Below the pieces are notes generated by a model. It saw only the letters and a program-made list of their open reading frames with translations. It was not told the origin of the DNA and made no database searches. From Chthonomonas sp. UBA6659 (GTDB lineage Bacteria; Armatimonadota; Fimbriimonadia; Fimbriimonadales; Fimbriimonadaceae), in assembly GCA_002455425.1 (NCBI GenBank), contig DKKT01000005.1, positions 3,020 through 36,501 of the forward strand: a DNA stretch of 33,482 nucleotides. The letters are read 5' to 3'. Shown piece by piece: positions 31,721-33,482 of this stretch. The stretch's first letter is position 1. Each line of letters starts with the position of its first letter. Both the position numbers and the translations under genes were made by a program.

Positions 31721-32593
31721 ATGGCTCAACTGAGCATGAAAGAGCTGCTTGAAGCGGGCGTCCACTTCGGGCATCAGACGAGGCGATGGAATCCGAAGAT
31801 GAAGCGGTTCATCTACGGAGCGCGGAACGGCATCTACATCATCGATCTGCACCAGACGATCAAGCTGTTCGAAGAGGCGCTGGACTACGTCAAGAAGATC
31901 GTCGAGGACGGCGGCAACGTCCTCTTCGTCGGCACCAAAAAGCAGGCTCAAGCGGCGGTCCGCGAAGCGGCGCAGCGGTCGGGGCAGTACTGGGTCAGCG
32001 AGCGTTGGCTGGGCGGCATGCTGACGAACTGGAAGACGATGCAAAACCGCATCAACCGTCTCAAGGACCTCGACCGGATGGAGATCGAGGGGTACCTCGA
32101 CCGGCTCCCGAAGAAGGAGCAGCTCAAGCGGATGGAGGAGCGCGACAAGCTCAACCGCTATCTGGAGGGCATCCGAAGCATGCCCGGACTTCCGAGCTGC
32201 ATGTTCGTCGTCGACTTGAACAAGGAAGATATCGCCGTGCTCGAAGCCCGAAAGCTCGGGATTCCGGTCGTCGCGATCGTCGACACGAACTGCGATCCGG
32301 ACATGGCTGATGTCGTGATCCCTGGAAACGACGACGCGATCCGCGCGATCCGCCTCGTGGTGGGGAAGGTCAGCGACGTGATCCTCGAAGCACGACCGAT
32401 CAGCGATGCGCTGACCGAGGGTGCCCTCGGCGAAGGGGGGCAGGTGCTCGAAGAGGGTGGCGCGATTCCGTTCGGCGAGGTGGAGGAAGAGCTGCTACGT
32501 GCATTTGGCAGCGACTTCGACGATGCGACGGGTAAGCCCGTTTACGACCCGGTGGTCACCCCGGCGGTGGCTGTCGAGGAGACGGAGGTCTAA
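31721..32593 (+). CDS. rpsB: 30S ribosomal protein S2
   Basis: 290 aa from ATG 31721, with AGGAGG 4 nt upstream. Family landmarks are MKELLEAGVHFGHQTRRWNPKM, FIYGARNGIYIIDLHQT, FVGTKKQAQAAV, RWLGGMLTNW, RSMPGLPSCMFVVD and PVVAIVDTNCDPD. E. coli S2 has 241 residues; the extra 40-50 residues here are an acidic C-terminal tail (about 235-290), as in several other phyla. It is the first gene of rpsB-tsf, and the tsf ATG follows the stop with no gap. Confidence 0.98.
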   Translation: MAQLSMKELLEAGVHFGHQTRRWNPKMKRFIYGARNGIYIIDLHQTIKLFEEALDYVKKIVEDGGNVLFVGTKKQAQAAVREAAQRSGQYWVSERWLGGMLTNWKTMQNRINRLKDLDRMEIEGYLDRLPKKEQLKRMEERDKLNRYLEGIRSMPGLPSCMFVVDLNKEDIAVLEARKLGIPVVAIVDTNCDPDMADVVIPGNDDAIRAIRLVVGKVSDVILEARPISDALTEGALGEGGQVLEEGGAIPFGEVEEELLRAFGSDFDDATGKPVYDPVVTPAVAVEETEV

Positions 32594-33436
32594 ATGGAGA
32601 TCAATGCAAAGGACGTGATGAGGTTGCGCGCCGAAACCGACGCGCCGGTCATGGAGTGTCGCGCCGCCCTTGTCGAAGCGGGCGGCGATTTCGAGAAGGC
32701 AAAGCAGATTCTTCGTGAGAAGGGCAAGGCGGCTGCGGCCAAGCGAAGCGACCGCGCCACCGGCGAGGGCATCGCGGCCGTATCGCGCAGCGAGGACGGC
32801 AAGACGATGGGGGTCATCGTGCTCGAGTGCGAGACGGACTTTGTCGCCCGCAACGAGGACTTCATCAAGATGTCCGAACAGATCGCGACGATGGTGCGCG
32901 ACGCGGGTTCGGTCCCCGAGGATCCCCACGAGCTCACCCACGGTGGCGTCTCGGTCAAGGCCCTGATCGAAGAAGCGGTCGGCAAGATCCGGGAGAACAT
33001 CAAGGTCGCGAAGGCGGCGGTGATCAAGACCGAGAAGACGCTCGCCAGCTACGTCCATCACGACAAGAAGAAGGCCGTGATCGTCGAGATCGAGGGAGGC
33101 GACGGCAGCGCCGAAGTCGGTCGCCAGCTCGCGATTCAGTCGGTGGCGTTCCCACCCGAGTACGTGAGCAGGGACCAGGTGCCGCAGAGCATGATCGATG
33201 CCGAACTCGAAACCGAGACGCAGCGCGCGATCAATGAGGGCAAGGCACCCGACATCGCGAAGAACATCGCGATGGGCCGGATCAACAAGGAGTTCATGAA
33301 GCGCGTGGTACTGCTTGAGCAGCCGTTCTACAAGGACAACAACATCTCCGTTGCTCAGTTCGTCGAGACGGAGTCGAAGACCGTCGGAACCCCGATCAAG
33401 GTGTTGTCGGTTCACCGGTTCGTCGTCGGCGAGTAA
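32594..33436 (+). CDS. tsf: Elongation factor Ts
   Basis: 280 aa from ATG 32594, directly abutting the rpsB stop. The N-terminal UBA-like domain has VMRLRAETDAPVMECRAAL. The core has the TDFVARNEDF motif (residues 80-89) that contacts EF-Tu, followed by two subdomains including SYVHHDKKKAVIVEIEGG, and ends QFVETESKTV. It exchanges GDP for GTP on EF-Tu. Length is normal for the family. Translation probably depends on coupling to rpsB, since no separate ribosome site is seen. Confidence 0.98.
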   Translation: MEINAKDVMRLRAETDAPVMECRAALVEAGGDFEKAKQILREKGKAAAAKRSDRATGEGIAAVSRSEDGKTMGVIVLECETDFVARNEDFIKMSEQIATMVRDAGSVPEDPHELTHGGVSVKALIEEAVGKIRENIKVAKAAVIKTEKTLASYVHHDKKKAVIVEIEGGDGSAEVGRQLAIQSVAFPPEYVSRDQVPQSMIDAELETETQRAINEGKAPDIAKNIAMGRINKEFMKRVVLLEQPFYKDNNISVAQFVETESKTVGTPIKVLSVHRFVVGE

Positions 33437-33455
33437 ACGCCATCGACGGCATGAG

Positions 33456-33482
33456 AGGGGCGCGGCCTTTGGCCGCGCCCCT
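33456..33482 (+). terminator. Terminator of the rpsB-tsf operon at the window edge
   Basis: AGGGGCGCGGCC at 33456-33467 and GGCCGCGCCCCT at 33471-33482 form a 12-bp perfect stem with a TTT loop. The window ends on its last base, so any U-tract is not visible. Confidence 0.85.

Overview
The window is GC-rich (clearly above 60% G+C in the coding regions), gene-dense bacterial chromosome with mostly housekeeping content. No phage, IS element, CRISPR array, rRNA or tRNA was recognised. The organism looks like a member of Armatimonadota of the Fimbriimonas type. The reasons are secreted proteins ending in a twin DSDDFD dockerin-like tail, a pseudopilin of the family common in that phylum, high G+C, and a mix of Shine-Dalgarno-led and apparently leaderless starts. 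This placement is an inference from gene style; no marker phylogeny was possible.

Left part (1-3.8 kb, minus strand): two tandem paralogous secreted proteins with dockerin-like tails, the first cut by the window edge, and a lipoprotein. From 3.9 to 8.4 kb on the plus strand lies a branched-chain amino-acid (HAAT-type) ABC operon, livK-livH-livM-livG. The two permeases carry lineage-specific insertions. The fifth component, livF, is 5 kb away on the opposite strand, where it heads a translationally overlapping livF-rimI-tsaD operon. Between them lie a pseudopilin, a lipase-like lipoprotein, and a homologue of cyanobacterial acyl-ACP reductase.

Middle part (14-24 kb): a Wzt/TagH-type ABC ATPase, a third secreted dockerin-tailed protein with HAF repeats, and an XRE-cupin regulator. 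An ANTAR response regulator overlaps kynureninase by 4 nt. Then come a single-domain response regulator, an MFS transporter, a family-9 glycosyltransferase, hisF, comF and a receiver-less LuxR-type regulator.

Right part (24-33.5 kb): a small secreted protein, trpE, an S41 protease, a second lipoprotein related to the one at 3 kb, and an ALDH7-family dehydrogenase divergent from a family-5 uracil-DNA glycosylase. Between those two is a 106-bp nested inverted-repeat element. A retropepsin-like PDZ protease and the rpsB-tsf operon follow, with the tsf terminator on the last base of the window.

Most themes are independent: amino-acid uptake, tryptophan and anthranilate metabolism (TrpE and KynU both yield anthranilate), cell-surface proteins, competence and pilus functions, and translation. 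The items most worth a second look are the shared C-terminal module, the 29.6-kb inverted-repeat element, the insertions in LivH and LivM, the acyl-ACP reductase homologue, the ANTAR-kynU coupling and the candidate leaderless promoters.
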